Source of the DNA: Bacteroidetes bacterium GWC2_46_850
GTDB lineage: Bacteria > Bacteroidota > Bacteroidia > Bacteroidales > Dysgonomonadaceae
Assembly (NCBI GenBank): GCA_001768325.1
Contig: MENQ01000012.1
Coordinates: forward strand, 165,525 to 229,524
Direction: 5' to 3'
Length of the DNA: 64,000 bases
A program made the translations under genes and the position numbers. The first letter of the stretch is position 1. Every line of letters begins with the position of its first letter. This document shows positions 43,587-53,154 of the stretch, one piece after another. The notes under the pieces were generated by a model. It made no database searches, had not been told where the DNA came from, and saw only the letters and a list, made by a program, of their open reading frames with translations.

Positions 43587-44759
43587 TTAGTCAACGAAGA
43601 AGATTGCAACACGGTTCCAGTCGTTTTCTGCATAAGGTTGTTCAGTGTCACCCTTCCAGTCGATGGATATGCGATCGCTGTTGATTCCATATTCACTGGT
43701 CAGTGCATCGGCAACCGCTCTTGCGCGTCTTTCAGACAGTGCGAAGTTGTACTCGGGAGTACCGGTCTGTTTGTCGGCGTAAGCTACGATGTTTACTTTT
43801 GCGTTTTCGTTGGCCTTCATGTATTCAGCTGTATTGTAAACGCTCACCTGCTGTCCTTTATCAATTTTAGATGAATTGATGCGGAAGAAAACTACGTTCG
43901 GCACGTATACGCTTTCAGATACTACGGTAGGCTGTACTTCAGGACATTCCGGGCAAGATTCCGGTCTGAGTCTCAGTTCTTCGTTCTCTGCACGCAGTCT
44001 GTTGATCTGGCTGTTCAAGTCGTTGATCAGGTTGTAATCCATCAACTCGGCAGGTGTAAATGTCTGTTTGCCACCCAAGCCGAATTTCACACCTGCTGTA
44101 CCGGTGAAGATACCATCGTAAGAGATGTATTCAGCAATTCCTGGGGTATCGCCGTCAAATCCGGCGTCCGTTAATCTGAATCCCAATTCCAGGAACAGCG
44201 CAACGCTGTTAGAAAGTTGGAAATTGTTGATTAAACCCACATTATAAGTAAGGGTTTGATTCTGGTTTTTGAATGTAGGATTGTCGGGATACGGTTTTTT
44301 CCAGTCGTCGTTTAATCCGTACATGTAACCGATACCCAGATAAGGAATCAGGTTGTATACCCTGTCAGGATTATAAGAACCCCAAGCGTTGGTCACGTTG
44401 TACATTAAATCAACGTGTCCTCCAAGCCAGTTCTTTTCCGGTCCAAAGGGAGCTACAACAGCAGGATTCACATGTTTGATATGACCTCCGTCGATAACCA
44501 GACGGGCACCCCAGTTGGGAGAATTCCAGCGACCTATTTCAATTTGTCCCATCCATCCCAGACGATCTCCGAAGCTGGCATCAGCGTCACCTTCACCTGT
44601 TGTGGTGTAGATATTGGTACCGCCACCAAGGCCAATATACCAATTGTCACTTGCCTTGTTCTTCAGATACACCGTACCATGAGAAACGTTTTGTACTTCT
44701 TGTGCACTTATGCTAAACGCCACAAGAGCAGAAAATAAAAGTAAGCTAAACTTTTTCAT
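43587..44759 (-). CDS. Major OmpA-family outer-membrane protein
   Basis: 390 residues with a signal peptide (KKFSLLLFSALVAFSISAQ). An N-terminal eight-strand-like barrel (about 35-240) with aromatic strand ends and the IPYLGIGYMYGL turn is followed by a short coil (INDLNSQINRLRAENEELRLR), a cysteine-rich proline linker (ESCPECPEV) and an OmpA-like peptidoglycan-binding domain (VVFFRINSSKID ... YADKQTGTPEYNFALSERRARAV). It resembles the Omp40/41 (Pgm6/7) porins of Porphyromonas that link outer membrane and peptidoglycan. It has its own promoter and a 140-nt leader, which fits high expression. Confidence 0.92.
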   Translation of the reverse strand: MKKFSLLLFSALVAFSISAQEVQNVSHGTVYLKNKASDNWYIGLGGGTNIYTTTGEGDADASFGDRLGWMGQIEIGRWNSPNWGARLVIDGGHIKHVNPAVVAPFGPEKNWLGGHVDLMYNVTNAWGSYNPDRVYNLIPYLGIGYMYGLNDDWKKPYPDNPTFKNQNQTLTYNVGLINNFQLSNSVALFLELGFRLTDAGFDGDTPGIAEYISYDGIFTGTAGVKFGLGGKQTFTPAELMDYNLINDLNSQINRLRAENEELRLRPESCPECPEVQPTVVSESVYVPNVVFFRINSSKIDKGQQVSVYNTAEYMKANENAKVNIVAYADKQTGTPEYNFALSERRARAVADALTSEYGINSDRISIDWKGDTEQPYAENDWNRVAIFFVD

Positions 44760-44900
44760 AAATTTGAATTCTAATTAAACATATTTTTTTACAATAACTC
44801 GATATTTTTTGTTATGTATTGCAAGTACTTCGCCAGGTAATCTTGCTTTTACTATCGTAGGTATAACACTTCCGTCAAAAAAATGTTCGGATAATTACGA

Positions 44901-44908
44901 CAAAACTA
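44901..44908 (-). promoter_or_regulatory. -7 box of the OmpA-family gene
   Basis: Minus-strand TAGTTTTG (plus CAAAACTA, 44901-44908), TAnnTTTG form, which predicts a leader of about 135 nt before the ATG at 44759. The 316-bp space 44760-45075 holds this and the terminator of the sigma-factor gene. Confidence 0.55.
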
Positions 44909-44920
44909 TAACCTACACTA

Positions 44921-44955
44921 AAAAAAGTTTATACATTAAGAATGAATGTATAAAC
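44921..44955 (-). terminator. Intrinsic terminator after sigma-factor gene
   Basis: A perfect 11-bp inverted repeat GTTTATACATT (44927-44937) / AATGTATAAAC (44945-44955) with a 7-nt loop; on the minus strand it is followed by TTTTTTT. It lies 120 bp beyond the sigma-factor stop. The stem is AT-rich, so it may be partly leaky. Confidence 0.7.
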
Positions 44956-45075
44956 CGGGAATACAAATTTAAAACTTAATTTTCACATAAACGGTCTTTT
45001 TAGGTAAAAAATAGCAAAAGATCGTGCTCCAAGTCCCTTTTTTACCCATTTTGCCAGAAAAAGTGCCTGGAAAAA

Positions 45076-45936
45076 TTAACCGAGGTAACTTTTCAGCAGT
45101 TTGCTACGTGAATCCTGTCTCAGTCTTCGGATCGCTTTTTCTTTAATTTGACGCACACGCTCACGGGTCAGCTGGAACTTGTCACCGATCTCTTCGAGCG
45201 TCATCTCCTGACAACCGATACCAAAAAACATCTTGATAATGTCACTCTCCCGCTCGGTGAGTGTGGACAGTGCTCTGTCAATCTCTTTCTGTAGTGACTC
45301 GTTGATCAGTGTCCTGTCGGCAATGGGAGCATCGTCATTCACGAGCACGTCGAGCAGGCTGTTATCTTCTCCTTCCACAAAGGGAGCATCCATGGAGATG
45401 TGGCGACCGGACACCTTCAGTGAGTCTGTCACCTTGTCCACAGAAAGATCCAGTTCCAGTGCAAGTTCTTCGGCAGAAGGCCGACGCTCATTCTCCTGTT
45501 CAAATTTCTGAAATGCTTTGCTGATCTTATTGAGTGACCCAACCTGATTCAGCGGCAACCGCACGATACGCGATTGCTCGGCCAGTGCCTGCAGGATAGA
45601 TTGACGAATCCACCATACTGCATAGCTGATAAATTTAAAACCCCTTGTTTCATCGAACTTTTCGGCAGCTTTAATCAATCCCAGGTTGCCTTCATTGATC
45701 AGGTCGGGCAGGCTCAGTCCCTGGTTTTGATATTGTTTTGCCACCGATACAACGAAACGGAGGTTGGCTCTGGTGAGTTTTTCCAGCGCCTGACGATCCC
45801 CTTTCTTAATGGCCTGCGCCAACTCGACTTCCTCTTCCACGGTGATCAGGTCCTCGCGGCCTATCTCCTGAAGATACTTGTCCAAGGAAGCACTTTCCCT
45901 GTTGGTGATCGATTTTGTAATTTTAAGTTGTCTCAT
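45076..45936 (-). CDS. rpoD: Primary RNA polymerase sigma factor (RpoD/SigA)
   Basis: 286 residues. Region 1.2 ([31 protein letters not shown]), region 2 ([57 protein letters not shown]), region 3 and region 4 ([27 protein letters not shown]) are all present. The long region 1.1 and the non-conserved region of proteobacterial sigma70 are absent, as is usual for Bacteroidota primary sigma factors that read TTTG/TAnnTTTG promoters. Monocistronic between two terminators. Confidence 0.95.
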   Translation of the reverse strand: MRQLKITKSITNRESASLDKYLQEIGREDLITVEEEVELAQAIKKGDRQALEKLTRANLRFVVSVAKQYQNQGLSLPDLINEGNLGLIKAAEKFDETRGFKFISYAVWWIRQSILQALAEQSRIVRLPLNQVGSLNKISKAFQKFEQENERRPSAEELALELDLSVDKVTDSLKVSGRHISMDAPFVEGEDNSLLDVLVNDDAPIADRTLINESLQKEIDRALSTLTERESDIIKMFFGIGCQEMTLEEIGDKFQLTRERVRQIKEKAIRRLRQDSRSKLLKSYLG

Positions 45937-45985
45937 TTATTTTAATTCTACTCTATATATTTTCATTCTGTTATCTTCAGGGCTG

Positions 45986-45993
45986 CAAAAGTA
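45986..45993 (-). promoter_or_regulatory. -7 box of the sigma-factor gene
   Basis: Minus-strand TACTTTTG (plus CAAAAGTA, 45986-45993), 50 bp before the ATG. A second TAnnTTTG form, TATCTTTG, lies at 46033-46040 and could be another start. Neither has a perfect -33 box. Confidence 0.5.
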
Positions 45994-46041
45994 CAAAAAA
46001 ATTCGTTATGTCGACGAAATATAGACTCCTGTCAAAGATAA

Positions 46042-46077
46042 AGCAAAGGAATGAGGACGTTGCCAGATTCCTTTGCT
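46042..46077 (-). terminator. Hairpin after htrA
   Basis: A perfect 11-bp inverted repeat AGCAAAGGAAT (46042-46052) / ATTCCTTTGCT (46067-46077) with a 14-nt loop, 69 bp beyond the htrA stop. On the minus strand it is followed by TTATCTTTG, a weak T-tract, so termination strength is uncertain. Confidence 0.55.
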
Positions 46078-46145
46078 ATAAAAACGCTATTCTGCTACTT
46101 TTGTTACGAAAAGAAGACTGATTAACCTTCCTTAACCTCCTGTTG

Positions 46146-47669
46146 TCAGTCGGTTGTCAGGTCAATGGCTATGTATTGTGTCCTTCCATTGGGATAAAAG
46201 CCGGCCACAAGCAGTACTTTGTCCTGTCGGCTGTTGGTTGAAGCCACAATTTTGGCAATATCATCCTCGCTGTTTACGGGCGTGTTATTGATCCGCATGA
46301 TGATGAAACCTTTGTTGATGCCATTCTTCCTGAAGAGTCCGTTGTTATCCACACTTTGTACCTCCATGCCGCTTGAGATACCCAGCTTGCTCTTTGTATC
46401 ATCGGTTATAGGCTTCAGGATAACGCCCAGCTTGCTCATTGCATCCGTGCTGCGGGTGATGTCGGTATTGCCGTCATCGTTCTTCAGTTCCACGTTAAAG
46501 GAACGGCTACTGCCGTTGCGATCGACTGTCACACTGATCTTGTCTCCCGGACGGTACCTGTTCAGCTGACTCTGCAATTCGGCAAAGTTGCGAATGGGTA
46601 TGTTGTTGATGGCAGTGAGGATATCTCCTTTTTGAACACCTGCTGTCTTGGCTGCACTGCGATCGGAGAAATCTTCCACCACTACTCCCTTAATTTGTGA
46701 GAGTTCGCGTGCCCTGTCGGGATCCTCACGACGGATGTTCTCAATGTTGGGTACCTGTATGCCCAGTACGGCACGCTGTACGGTACCAAATTCTTTCAGG
46801 TCGGCTGCTACCTTGCCTGCGATTGAGATAGGCACAGCAAAAGCGTATCCGGCAAAGTTCCCTGTTTGTGAGTAGATGGCCGTGTTGATGCCTATCAGTT
46901 CACCGCGTGTGTTGACCAGTGCGCCTCCGCTGTTTCCGGGATTCACTGCCGCGTCAATCTGAATGAAGGACTGGATGCCGAGACCTCCACCCATTACGTT
47001 GCCTCTGTTCTTGGCACTTACAATGCCGGCAGTGACGGTGGAGGTGAGGTTGAACGGATTGCCCACGGCAAGAACCCATTCACCTACCTGCAAGGCATCA
47101 GAATTGCCAAAGGTAAGATAGGGGAAATCATCGCCATCTATTTTCAACAGAGCAATGTCACTTTGCTTATCTGTGCCTACAACCTTCGCTGTAAATTCCC
47201 GGTTGTCGTTCAACGAAATGGAAACTTCGTTGGCATTTTCCACTACGTGATTGTTGGTGATGATATAACCATCTTTGGAGATGATCACACCCGATCCGAA
47301 ACCTACCTGTTCACGGGGTTGTGCCGGCGATCTGTCGCCGAATCCGAAGAAGAAATCAAATGGGTTGATATACTGTTGCTGGCTGATGGTTTTGGTTTTT
47401 ACATGCACCACACCGTCGACCGATTTTGCCGCAGCTTCCGTAAAATCGGGATAACCCTCGGCGGTAGTGAGGTTGGTCAGAACCATATTTTTGTCCTGGT
47501 CAAATGAATTTGCATAGGTGCCAATCTCTTTTGTTAAGCCACGAGAGGCGGCATCGCCAGTTGTTTTTCCATCTTTGGTGATGACATTATAACCCAAAAG
47601 GGTGACTACTGAACTCAGTATCGCTACCAGCACAATAAAAAAAATGTTTTTTGTTTTACTTGTGTCCAT
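46146..47669 (-). CDS. HtrA/DegP-type periplasmic serine protease
   Basis: 507 residues. A single N-terminal transmembrane helix (NIFFIVLVAILSSVVTLLGY) is followed by a trypsin-like domain with His141 (TNNHVV), Asp171 (SDIALLKID) and Ser247 (NPGNSGGAL), then two PDZ domains (about 300-390 and 415-505: GVQKGDILTAINNIPI; GINKGFIIMRINNTPVNSED). It degrades or refolds damaged envelope proteins. The loop LA with FDFFFGFGDR is typical of DegQ/DegP. Its own -7 box lies 35 bp upstream; located next to the primary sigma gene but terminated separately. Confidence 0.95.
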   Translation of the reverse strand: MDTSKTKNIFFIVLVAILSSVVTLLGYNVITKDGKTTGDAASRGLTKEIGTYANSFDQDKNMVLTNLTTAEGYPDFTEAAAKSVDGVVHVKTKTISQQQYINPFDFFFGFGDRSPAQPREQVGFGSGVIISKDGYIITNNHVVENANEVSISLNDNREFTAKVVGTDKQSDIALLKIDGDDFPYLTFGNSDALQVGEWVLAVGNPFNLTSTVTAGIVSAKNRGNVMGGGLGIQSFIQIDAAVNPGNSGGALVNTRGELIGINTAIYSQTGNFAGYAFAVPISIAGKVAADLKEFGTVQRAVLGIQVPNIENIRREDPDRARELSQIKGVVVEDFSDRSAAKTAGVQKGDILTAINNIPIRNFAELQSQLNRYRPGDKISVTVDRNGSSRSFNVELKNDDGNTDITRSTDAMSKLGVILKPITDDTKSKLGISSGMEVQSVDNNGLFRKNGINKGFIIMRINNTPVNSEDDIAKIVASTNSRQDKVLLVAGFYPNGRTQYIAIDLTTD

Positions 47670-47700
47670 ATTCCTGATTTTTTATTCTGACTTATGATGG

Positions 47701-47708
47701 CAAATATA
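47701..47708 (-). promoter_or_regulatory. -7 box of htrA
   Basis: Minus-strand TATATTTG (plus CAAATATA, 47701-47708), 32 bp before the htrA ATG. It matches TAnnTTTG; the -33 element is not clear. Confidence 0.5.
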
Positions 47709-47850
47709 AAGCAAAAAATGTGCATCTGTTTCAGCTATTTGCTCGCTTTTTAACACTTTTAACGGAAGGATCGACGCATTAACCCCATTTAACCCGTAAA
47801 GCGCTGCAAGCTCAATTCAGATCGGACAAAATGTCGGTTTCATTCTATCA

Positions 47851-49026
47851 TTACCTTCTCAGATTGTTTCTTTTGTTGGCATATCGGCGAAAACGCATGT
47901 TGTTGAAGGGTTGGAACAAGTCGAACAGAATGAGATCTATATGGTATGCGACTCCGTCGAAAAGCTTGCTGCTCCGGTTGATTATTACCAGCTGAATCCA
48001 ATAGCGGACAATGAACAACAAGGAGGCACAGGTGAGCAATGGATAATTGGGGGTGATGATGCCCAGGATTACGCAACTGGTCAGGGTGGCATAAAAGAGA
48101 TATTTCGAAAATGTGTCCAAGGCGAAGAAATGGGCTGAAAAACCTTTATAAAGTTGTTTGGTATAGAGGTGTTTCGATTTTAATGTCCGCCAGATAAAGA
48201 AGTTGTTCACACCGGATGCTTCCGTCAGGCTGTCGGGCGAAAGTAAAACGTTTGTGATCTTCCCCGGGGCTATCCGGTTAATATACAAGTCGTCGTCACC
48301 TCCTTCTATGTTCAGTATGGATGAATATCCTTTGTTGGCAAAAAAGAGTTCTTTTTTATAGGCCAGATTGCGACCGATACCCATGAACGGTTTACGGAGA
48401 ACTGCCATCGATAAAAACTTCAAATGATGAATCAGGTTATCGTACAGGATAAATTTGCATGAAGATACTTTCTTGGAGATGTTGATCCGATTGAATCCCA
48501 GCACGATGTCGCATCCTTTTGCAAATTCCTGCCCGAATGTTGTGATCCATCGGGGAGTGCATGGTTTGCAAAAATCTTCGGTAAAAAGAAGCAGTTCATA
48601 CTTAGCCGCTTTTATTCCCAGCGTGAGTGCCAGTTTCTTTTCATTGATGCTGTCAGCTCCTTCAGGAACAAAAGTATGGTAGAGATGTGAATATTTTAAT
48701 TCGGCTGCTTTCAGCACCATGTCCGTCTCATCGGTCGATCCGCTGTTTACCACGATCACTTCAAAACGGGGGTAATCCTGTTCCAGAATAAAGGGTAGGT
48801 TCTTCTTTAGTTCCTCAGAATTATTCTTCGACGTAACAATTACAGAGATGCCGGGAAGATCATCGGCGGGAAAAGAACTCACTTTTTGTTTTCTTTGATG
48901 GGTGTACGGCTTTTTATAGATGAAAAGATAAAAGCATAGCTGAATAAGAAAACTTAAAAACAGGATGCCTCCCGAAATCCATTCAAAGAGGGAGAGTGAG
49001 TCAGCATAAAATATGAGTGCGTCCAT
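47851..49026 (-). CDS. Membrane-bound family 2 glycosyltransferase
   Basis: 391 residues. An N-terminal transmembrane helix (about 14-37) precedes a GT2 domain (about 57-270): GISVIVTSKNNSEELKKNLPFILEQDYPRFEVIVVNSGSTDET, an acidic pair in LLFTEDFCKP in the DxD position, and EGGDDDLYINR as the late catalytic block. Two to three further transmembrane helices lie near 305-350. It should transfer a sugar from a nucleotide donor at the inner membrane; donor and acceptor are not predictable. Located 14 bp after lysA as the last gene of the lemA-TPM-miaA-lysA run. Confidence 0.85.
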   Translation of the reverse strand: MDALIFYADSLSLFEWISGGILFLSFLIQLCFYLFIYKKPYTHQRKQKVSSFPADDLPGISVIVTSKNNSEELKKNLPFILEQDYPRFEVIVVNSGSTDETDMVLKAAELKYSHLYHTFVPEGADSINEKKLALTLGIKAAKYELLLFTEDFCKPCTPRWITTFGQEFAKGCDIVLGFNRINISKKVSSCKFILYDNLIHHLKFLSMAVLRKPFMGIGRNLAYKKELFFANKGYSSILNIEGGDDDLYINRIAPGKITNVLLSPDSLTEASGVNNFFIWRTLKSKHLYTKQLYKGFSAHFFALDTFSKYLFYATLTSCVILGIITPNYPLLTCASLLFIVRYWIQLVIINRSSKLFDGVAYHIDLILFDLFQPFNNMRFRRYANKRNNLRR

Positions 49027-49040
49027 TATTTGTCATGCAG

Positions 49041-50198
49041 TTAAAGAGAATCTGAGAAATAGGATGCGGGTTTTTCACGGCAGTTATACTGTGACACCAT
49101 TGTTTCGCCATAAGCACCTGCAGAGCGGAGTGCGATCAGATCGCCCCGGACGGCTTCATTCAGCATCCTCTCCTCACCGAAGACGTCGCTCGACTCGCAA
49201 ATGGGACCTACCACGTCATAAGGCATGTAATCCCCTTCTGAACTGATGTTCTCTATGTGGTGGAAAGCCTGATAGAGGGCAGGGCGGATCAAATCGGTCA
49301 TGCCAGCATCCACAATCAGAAACTTCTTCTGCATACCTTCCTTCACGTAGAGCACCCGCGTAATCAGCGAGCCGCAGGGAGCAACCATGGATCGGCCCAA
49401 TTCAAAGTGAAGCGTTTGATTCTCCTGCAGCTTCAGATATTTCTCAAAAAGACGGAAATACGCTTCGAAGTCGGCTACCGGACAGTGATTGGGATGCTGG
49501 TAATTGATACCCAGACCTCCGCCCACGTTGATGACCGGCAAGGCGACTCCCTGGCTGTTGAACCATTCCTGCAGTGCGGCAGCCTTCACGCAAAGGTCTT
49601 CAAACGAAGAAAGATCGGTGATCTGGGAGCCAATGTGAAAATGTATCCCGATAAGTTCAATATGGGACGATGTGCGGATCATTTGCAGTATCTCGGGCAG
49701 ATCCTGTTCGTTGATGCCGAACTTGTTTTCGTTTAGTCCGGTGGTGATGTATTTATGGGTATGTGCATCCACATTGGGATTAATGCGTAAGGCTACACGC
49801 ACCTTCTTTCCGCGACCCGATGCTAGTGCGTTGAGCACGTCCAGCTCGGGTTTTGATTCCACATTGAAGCAGAAGATATCGTTGTCGAGTCCAATCCGTA
49901 TCTCGCGGTCGGTTTTTCCCACTCCGGCAAATACAATCTTATCGGGTGTGAAACCACATTCAAGCGCCCTTAGTATTTCGTTGCCGCTCACACAGTCGGC
50001 GCCGAACCCGTAAGCGGCTATTTCTTTCAGTATCTGCGGGTTGGCGTTTGCCTTGACAGCATAATGGACATGAAATGGTTTGTTTCGGCATTCGTTGCTG
50101 ATGATGCCGAGTGTTTCCCGTAAAAGGTCCATATCGTACCAGTAAAACGGGGTTTCTATCTTGTTAAATTTATCAACAGGAAATATACCTTTGATCAT
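49041..50198 (-). CDS. lysA: Diaminopimelate decarboxylase
   Basis: 385 residues. Fold-type III PLP decarboxylase: Lys49 in HYAVKANANP, IHFHIGSQITDL, the phosphate loop NVGGGLGINYQ, ELGRSMVAPCG, and the C-terminal GPICESSDVF with the active-site cysteine of the other subunit, then GAYGETMVSQYN. It makes L-lysine from meso-diaminopimelate, the last step of lysine synthesis. The N-terminal TPFYWYDMDLLRETL is typical for Bacteroidales LysA. It is 61 bp after miaA and upstream of the glycosyltransferase. Confidence 0.95.
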   Translation of the reverse strand: MIKGIFPVDKFNKIETPFYWYDMDLLRETLGIISNECRNKPFHVHYAVKANANPQILKEIAAYGFGADCVSGNEILRALECGFTPDKIVFAGVGKTDREIRIGLDNDIFCFNVESKPELDVLNALASGRGKKVRVALRINPNVDAHTHKYITTGLNENKFGINEQDLPEILQMIRTSSHIELIGIHFHIGSQITDLSSFEDLCVKAAALQEWFNSQGVALPVINVGGGLGINYQHPNHCPVADFEAYFRLFEKYLKLQENQTLHFELGRSMVAPCGSLITRVLYVKEGMQKKFLIVDAGMTDLIRPALYQAFHHIENISSEGDYMPYDVVGPICESSDVFGEERMLNEAVRGDLIALRSAGAYGETMVSQYNCREKPASYFSDSL

Positions 50199-50259
50199 GG
50201 GCGTGATAATTTATTAAATGGTTGCCGGGGGCAAATTTACGATTTTTCCGGAGATTTTC

Positions 50260-51174
50260 TTACCTCGGCAAGTAAGAAAGTGCGATGTCTATTTTTTGCT
50301 CCATCGGGAGTGATACATCGATCCAGTGAATGGGAATCCCCCGTCGTTCCATTCCCCGGAACCAGGTCATCTGTCTTTTGGCAAACTGGTGTATGGCAAT
50401 TTCAAGTCGACGGTACATCTCTTCGTAGCTGATGGCTCCCAGCACATGCAGTGTCACATATTTATATTCCAGCCCGTAATAGATCAGATCGTCTGATGCC
50501 ACACCCGAATTCAGGAGACTTTTTACTTCATCGATCATCCCTTCCTGCAGGCGTGCTTTCAGGCGTGCAGTAATTTTTGCACGTCGCAGTTCACGGTTAA
50601 TATGAACTCCCAGTACCACGCTTTCCAGTGAAGGAAAGCCAGTTGCCAATACCTGCTCCTGTGCCTGATAATGGGCTATTTCGATGGCTCGGATGGCTCT
50701 TTTGGCTGTGTCGGTGTCGGTGGTGTTGTGCAGGTGCCGGTAGCTGCGTAGTAATTCTGTCAGTTCCTCCAGTGATTTTCCTTCCAGTGACTCTCTCAAT
50801 GCCGCATTGGCAGGTACATCGGGAAGATGATACCCTTTCAGTACAGACTCGATGTAGAGCCCCGTTCCTCCGCAGAGGATGGGCCTTTTATTGCGGGAAA
50901 GTATCTCCTGCAGTGCAGTATGAAAATCGTGCTGATAATCGAACAGGGTATATTTATCACCTGCATTGCGGATATCAATCAGATGGAAGGGGATGGTTGC
51001 CCCTTTTACACGATATTCGGAAAGATCTTTTCCGGTGCCGATGTTCATACCGCGGTAGATCTGCCGGGAGTCGGCACCGATGATCTCGCCCCCCAGTTCA
51101 TGGGCAAGCCGGACAGCAAATACGGTTTTGCCGGATGCCGTGGGACCCACGATGGTGATTAACTTGTTCTGCAT
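50260..51174 (-). CDS. miaA: tRNA dimethylallyltransferase
   Basis: 304 residues. P-loop GPTASGKT at 10-17, IIGADSRQIYRGMNIGTGK, HLIDI, the LCGGTGLYIESVLKG segment, TDTAKRAIRAIEI and the RLEIAIHQFAKRQMTWFR helix. It adds a dimethylallyl group to A37 of tRNAs that read UNN codons. The start lies 5 bp after the TPM/YgcG gene, so it is co-transcribed with that group. Confidence 0.97.
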   Translation of the reverse strand: MQNKLITIVGPTASGKTVFAVRLAHELGGEIIGADSRQIYRGMNIGTGKDLSEYRVKGATIPFHLIDIRNAGDKYTLFDYQHDFHTALQEILSRNKRPILCGGTGLYIESVLKGYHLPDVPANAALRESLEGKSLEELTELLRSYRHLHNTTDTDTAKRAIRAIEIAHYQAQEQVLATGFPSLESVVLGVHINRELRRAKITARLKARLQEGMIDEVKSLLNSGVASDDLIYYGLEYKYVTLHVLGAISYEEMYRRLEIAIHQFAKRQMTWFRGMERRGIPIHWIDVSLPMEQKIDIALSYLPR

Positions 51175-51179
51175 ATCTT

Positions 51180-51983
51180 TTACCAGCTGCCGCCTGCACC
51201 TCCGCCACCAAAACTTCCGCCTCCGCCTCCGCCGAAACCACCAAAGCCTCCTCCGCCAAAGCCGCCAAAGCCTCCGCCTCTGCGGCCGCCACCGGTCATG
51301 GGTGGAAAAAACAGGGGAGGAATACTGCTTCTACGATGTCCGTCGCTGTCGATATGCTGATCCCCGCCACCATTGAAAAGAATGAAAAGCAACACAAGAA
51401 CAATAATCAGGATGATGATTGCAACAACCGGCGTACCTTTTTCTTCTTGTTCCTCTGCTGCGAACTCTCCCGACAGGCGGGAAATCATGGTATCCACAGC
51501 GGCATTCACACCGCCAAAATAATCTTCTTCCACGAAATAGGGAATCATCTCATTGCGGACAATGCGTCCGGCAAACGCATCGTTGATGCGTGCTTCAAGA
51601 CCATAGCCGGTGGCAATAAAAGCCTGACCCCGGCTGTTTCCCACTTTGGGTTTGATAAGAATAACGGCACCGTTGTTTTTACTTTTCTGTCCAATGCCCC
51701 ATGCTTCACCCAGCCGGAAAGCATAGTCCGAAGCAGGGTAGCCACCCAGGTCGCTCACCGTGACCACATAGATTTGTGTAGAGGTGGAGTCGTTGTAAGC
51801 CAGCAGCTTCTGTTCGAGCGAGGTCGTCTCGGCAGCAGAAAAAAGGCCGGCAAAATCGTTCACCAGACGGTAAGGCTTCATGGGGGCCGGGATATCCTGC
51901 GCCCCGACGCCTGCTATAGAAAACAGGAACAGGACGATTAACAGTGTTTTACTCTTCCAGGATAACTTCATTGCCAAGTTCAT
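51180..51983 (-). CDS. TPM-domain (YgcG-like) secreted/membrane protein with Gly-rich tail
   Basis: 267 residues; the ATG at 51971 is an equal start candidate. A signal peptide (KSKTLLIVLFLFSIAGVGAQ) leads into a TPM domain (about 35-165: RLVNDFAGLFSAAETTSLEQKLLAYNDSTSTQIYVVTVSDLGGYPASDYAFRLGEAWGIGQK ... GYGLEARINDAFAGRIVRNEMIPYF), one transmembrane helix (VVAIIILIIVLVLLFILF) and a Gly/Phe-rich tail ending GGAGGSW. This is the YgcG layout. TPM domains have been linked to photosystem repair and to phosphatase activity; here the role is unknown. It overlaps the preceding TPM gene by about 30 bp. Confidence 0.9.
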   Translation of the reverse strand: MNLAMKLSWKSKTLLIVLFLFSIAGVGAQDIPAPMKPYRLVNDFAGLFSAAETTSLEQKLLAYNDSTSTQIYVVTVSDLGGYPASDYAFRLGEAWGIGQKSKNNGAVILIKPKVGNSRGQAFIATGYGLEARINDAFAGRIVRNEMIPYFVEEDYFGGVNAAVDTMISRLSGEFAAEEQEEKGTPVVAIIILIIVLVLLFILFNGGGDQHIDSDGHRRSSIPPLFFPPMTGGGRRGGGFGGFGGGGFGGFGGGGGGSFGGGGAGGSW

Positions 51984-52371
51984 TTACATCGTTTTCCATT
52001 GCCGGGAACTGCACCTTGATCAGTTCTCCCACTTTCCCGACACCTTTGGAGATCCCCTCGGCAATAAGCCCCTTTTTGAAGAGGGTGAGCATTTCCGACA
52101 GCGCATCGTCCCAAAAATCGACTCTTGCGGTATCGTGTATTCCTTTGTCTCCCACGATGGCTGCTTTGTGGTCGGACGGTGACACATAAATAAGTACTCC
52201 GTTACGGAGTTGGGTCGTTTCCATCTTCAGCTGCAGAAATTTCTTCCATGCTGCATCCAGGGGGTCGCCTTTGCATTGTCTTGCCACACATACCCTTATT
52301 TCACCGGAAGTGTGACTTTCAGCGTTCCTGATTGATGCGGATATGTGGTTCAGTTCTTCTTTTTGCAGCAT
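51949..52371 (-). CDS. Short TPM-domain protein
   Basis: 140 residues, a single TPM domain without signal peptide: ISASIRNAESHTSGEIRVCVARQCKGDPLDAAWKKFLQLKMETTQLRNGVLIYVSPSDHKAAIVGDKGIHD and GISKGVGKVGELIKVQFP. It matches the partner proteins that sit between lemA and ygcG-like genes in Bacteroidota. Probably soluble in the cytoplasm or peripheral; activity unknown. It lies 6 bp after lemA and overlaps the next TPM gene. Confidence 0.88.
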   Translation of the reverse strand: MLQKEELNHISASIRNAESHTSGEIRVCVARQCKGDPLDAAWKKFLQLKMETTQLRNGVLIYVSPSDHKAAIVGDKGIHDTARVDFWDDALSEMLTLFKKGLIAEGISKGVGKVGELIKVQFPAMENDVNELGNEVILEE

Positions 52372-52377
52372 AATATA

Positions 52378-52962
52378 TTAGAAAACCACTTCGGGTGCGG
52401 TCTGAGATTCGGGAGTTGCTTCAAAGTAGGCCTTTGATTCAAATTTGAACCATTTTGCATAAATTACCTGCGGAAACTTGCGAATGTAAGCATTGTAATC
52501 CTGCGCCAGCTGGTTAAATTTATTGCGTTCCACGGAAATACGATTTTCCGTGCCGGCCAGCTCATCCTGCAGCGCGAGAAAGTTTTGATTCGCCTTCAGC
52601 TCGGGATAGTTTTCCTGGATCAATAACAGCCTGCCCAGAGCCTGGCTCAGCTGATTCTGTGCCTGCTGATATTCCTGCAGACTTTCGGCAGTGAGGTTCT
52701 CCGGGTTGATGGTGGTCTGTGTGGCTTTTGCCCTGGCCTCGGTAACCTGTGTAAATGTTTCCTGCTCGTGAGTGGCGTATCCCTTTACGGTGTTGACCAG
52801 GTTGGGGATGAGATCCGCCCTCCTCTGATAGGCATTTTGTACGTTGCCCCACTGAGCTGTGACAGCTTCCTGTTTTTCTACCATTCTGTTGTAGCCCTGG
52901 CAGCCTGTGAGCGTCACTACTCCTATTATCAGCAGTAAAATGGATGATAATTTTTTCATCAT
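52378..52962 (-). CDS. lemA: LemA family lipoprotein
   Basis: 194 residues with a lipobox (TLTGC, Cys21). The LemA helical bundle follows: YNRMVEKQEAVTAQWGNVQNAYQRRADLIPNLVNTVKGYATHEQETFTQVTEARAKA, then LSQALGRLLLIQENYPELKANQNFLALQDELAGTENRISVERNKFNQLAQDYN. LemA proteins are membrane-tethered helical hairpins of unknown function, commonly paired with TPM/YgcG proteins as here. First gene of the lemA-TPM-TPM-miaA-lysA-GT2 series. Confidence 0.93.
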   Translation of the reverse strand: MMKKLSSILLLIIGVVTLTGCQGYNRMVEKQEAVTAQWGNVQNAYQRRADLIPNLVNTVKGYATHEQETFTQVTEARAKATQTTINPENLTAESLQEYQQAQNQLSQALGRLLLIQENYPELKANQNFLALQDELAGTENRISVERNKFNQLAQDYNAYIRKFPQVIYAKWFKFESKAYFEATPESQTAPEVVF

Positions 52963-53087
52963 GTGATAATTTTATTGTTCATTACATTCTTGGGCGAAGT
53001 TAATCTATTTTCTTTGAATCGGGCATATAATTAACAATTGAAATGCGGATCGTTCCCTCACATTTCCGATAAGTAAAACTTTTTTTA

Positions 53088-53095
53088 TACCTTTG
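53088..53095 (+). promoter_or_regulatory. -7 box of DUF3078 gene
   Basis: TACCTTTG (53088-53095), TAnnTTTG form, 59 bp before the ATG at 53155 in the divergent space with lemA. Confidence 0.55.
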
Positions 53096-53154
53096 TCGTT
53101 AGGAAGAATGAAGATGATTTATTGTAATTTCCGCAGTGAAGAATAAAAATCAGT